Assembly (NCBI GenBank): GCA_038524325.1 | Contig: JBCBIS010000211.1 | Location: forward strand, 1-6,783 | Source: Thermohalobaculum sp038524325 | Lineage (GTDB): Bacteria; Pseudomonadota; Alphaproteobacteria; Rhodobacterales; Rhodobacteraceae | Direction of reading: 5' to 3' | Length of the DNA stretch: 6,783 nucleotides | In this document: positions 5,565-6,783 of the stretch, in pieces | How the letters are laid out: the number at the start of each line of letters is the position of its first letter | How positions within the stretch are numbered: position 1 is the stretch's first letter | Translations under genes and position numbers: made by a program | Notes under the pieces: model-generated | What the model saw: only the letters and a program-made list of their open reading frames with translations | Database searches by the model: none | What the model was told of the DNA's origin: nothing

Positions 5565-6008
5565 ATGACCACCGCCCGCCAGATCATCGAGACTTTACAC
5601 CTCGCCCCGCATCCCGAGGGCGGCTGGTACCGCGAGACCTGGCGGGCCGAGGCAGAGAACGGCGCCCGCCCCACCGGCACCGCGATTTACTACCTCCTGG
5701 ATGCCGGCGAATTCTCGCATTGGCACCGGGTGGACGCGGCCGAGATCTGGCATTGGTATGCCGGCGGCCCGCTGTCGATCACAGTTTCGCGAGACGGGCA
5801 CGACGCCGAGAGCTGGATGCTCGGCCCCGAGATTGCCGCCGGACAGCGCCCGCAACGCGTCGTTCCGGCGGGATGGTGGCAAACCGCGACGTCGATGGGG
5901 GCATGGACCTTGGTCGGATGCACCGTTTCGCCGGGCTTCACCTTCGACGGCTTCGAGATGGCACCGCCCGATTGGCGCCCCCTGCCCCGGCCCCGCAGCG
6001 GCGGCTGA
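5565..6008 (+). CDS. DUF985 cupin-fold protein
   Basis: 147-residue cytosolic protein of the DUF985 (Cupin_5, PF06172) family, which includes yeast YML079w. Conserved features in order are HPEGGWYRETW (16-26), TGTAIYYLLDAGEFSHWHRVDAAEIWHWYAGGPL (37-70) with the histidine-rich cupin motif (H52, H54, E60, H63), VVPAGWWQTA (99-108), and VGCTVSPGFTFDGFE (117-131). Cupins of this shape often bind a metal or a small ligand, but the substrate of this family is not settled and I assign none. ATG at 5565 has GAGGA at 5552-5556. The length fits a full single-domain cupin; the last ten residues (PLPRPRSGG) look like a disordered tail. It is divergent from DUF1810 and followed by an unrelated gene after 53 nt. 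Family assignment is firm. Confidence 0.93.
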   Translation: MTTARQIIETLHLAPHPEGGWYRETWRAEAENGARPTGTAIYYLLDAGEFSHWHRVDAAEIWHWYAGGPLSITVSRDGHDAESWMLGPEIAAGQRPQRVVPAGWWQTATSMGAWTLVGCTVSPGFTFDGFEMAPPDWRPLPRPRSGG

Positions 6009-6061
6009 AATAATACTGACATGTTGGCCGTGGTATTCTCCGCGATCAGCGAGCGGAGCCC

Positions 6062-6783
6062 ATGTACCGACCTTCGATTCCCGTCCCTATCGGATTTTGC
6101 CTGGCCGACCCCGAGGGCGGGTTCGCCTTTCAGCCACCCCGCCCGGTCTTCTCGAGCCGGGAAAAACCGCTGGGCGCGCGGGCGATCCAGAATTGCCCGG
6201 CCGTCAACGGGCTGGAGCGGCGCCTCATTGAAATCCCCTCGCCGATCGGCATCCGGCTGGGCCTGGAGGAGGGCGACGAGGGGCCGGAACTGATCGTCGA
6301 CCCCGTCGGCACCTTCGCCCAGCCTGACAAGATCGCCGCTCTGCTGTCGATGGAGCCGCCCGCACGCTGGCGCCATCCCAAGCGCCCGGTCATCCAGCTC
6401 CGCCTGCCGTTCTTCTTCGTCACCGACGCGGCGGCAATGATGAACATTGTCCCGCCCTTCCTCGGCACCGGCCTGCGCCGATGGCCTGGGATGATGGTCG
6501 CCACGCGCATTCCGGTTACGATCTGGCCGCAGGACATTGTCTGGGCCTTCGAATGGGACAAGCCGGGCGAGGAACTGGTGCTCCGCCAGGGCGAACCGCT
6601 CGCCTATGCGATGTTCGAGTTCGACGATCCGAACAAGCGCCCGGAACTGGTCGAGGCGGCGCTGACACCCACTCTGGACGAATGGCGCCGGGGCATGGAC
6701 GGGATCGATCATCTGACGCTGGAGATCGAGGAGACCTGGGAGCAGGCGAAGCATCGGCGCCCGGCCCGCCTGATGGTGCCGCT
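6062..6783 (+). CDS. Protein of unrecognised family, cut off by the window edge
   Basis: An open frame of 240 complete codons runs off the right end without a stop. It begins MYRPSIPVPIGFCLADPEGG. ATG at 6062 is the only ATG in this frame after the stop at 6017-6019. GGAG lies 3 nt upstream, rather close, with GAG a little further off. Visible features are NCPAVNGLERRLIEIPSPIGIRL (44-66), a hydrophobic PVIQLRLPFFFVTD (109-122), PPFLG...RRWPGMMVATRIPVTIWPQDIVWAFEW (131-165), and LRQGEPLAYAMFEF (174-187), then an acidic helical stretch. GC-rich third positions and sensible residue composition show it is coding. There is no signal peptide and no long membrane helix. The WP-x-D-x-x-WAFEW and RQGEP motifs look like conserved family signatures; my impression of similarity to hypothetical proteins in marine bacteria and phages is unverified. 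A 354-residue open frame on the opposite strand (5690-6754) is judged a shadow. Confidence 0.75.
   Translation, partial: MYRPSIPVPIGFCLADPEGGFAFQPPRPVFSSREKPLGARAIQNCPAVNGLERRLIEIPSPIGIRLGLEEGDEGPELIVDPVGTFAQPDKIAALLSMEPPARWRHPKRPVIQLRLPFFFVTDAAAMMNIVPPFLGTGLRRWPGMMVATRIPVTIWPQDIVWAFEWDKPGEELVLRQGEPLAYAMFEFDDPNKRPELVEAALTPTLDEWRRGMDGIDHLTLEIEETWEQAKHRRPARLMVP

Noticed and set aside
5690..6754. 354-residue minus-strand open frame
   Set aside because: It lies antisense to the DUF985 cupin and to the right-edge gene, both of which have convincing protein motifs and ribosome binding sites. Its own product shows no domain pattern.
1..6783. CRISPR array, insertion sequence, prophage or toxin-antitoxin system
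   Set aside because: No spaced direct repeats, transposase, integrase, phage structural genes or paired toxin/antitoxin frames were seen. Most of the window is ordinary chromosomal coding sequence.

Overview
This is a GC-rich, densely coding chromosomal segment. It most likely comes from an alphaproteobacterium of the order Rhodobacterales. I base this on the style of the PGK, on a class I (DhnA-type) fructose-bisphosphate aldolase of about 309 residues, on the neighbouring DUF1810 and DUF985 proteins, and on strong GC bias at third codon positions. The genus cannot be told from the sequence.

Layout. Positions 1-288 hold no gene. They contain a Rho-independent terminator-like hairpin (43-73), probably ending a gene left of the window, and then a 105-nt structured element (98-202). 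That element has a perfect 24-bp outer stem enclosing three perfect hairpins, and it lies just ahead of pgk. pgk (289-1488, +) is followed, tail to tail, by a small two-helix membrane protein on the minus strand (1496-1789). Its AT-rich promoter region is shared with a divergent HxlR-family regulator (1870-2262, +). Next comes a 535-residue exported protein with a C-terminal Sel1-like repeat (2343-3950, +), then fbaB (4060-4989, +). fbaB is followed by a run of three hairpins, the last a clear intrinsic terminator that can work in both directions. A DUF1810 gene (5079-5498, -) converges on it and is divergent from a DUF985 cupin (5565-6008, +). The right edge is an unfinished + strand gene of unrecognised family (from 6062).

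How the genes fit together. pgk and fbaB are both reversible enzymes of central carbon metabolism (glycolysis, gluconeogenesis, and the Calvin cycle where present). They are about 2.6 kb apart, with an apparently unrelated regulator/membrane/periplasmic module between them, so each probably has its own promoter. The HxlR regulator probably controls itself and the divergent membrane gene. The last part is a set of small cytosolic genes of poorly known function.

The most unusual feature is the 98-202 cloverleaf-like element. Other points worth a second look are the small membrane gene with its Arg/Cys-rich N-terminal extension, the operator-like repeats in the regulator's promoter, and the unrecognised protein at the right edge. 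I found no sign of a phage, an insertion sequence, a CRISPR array or a defence system.
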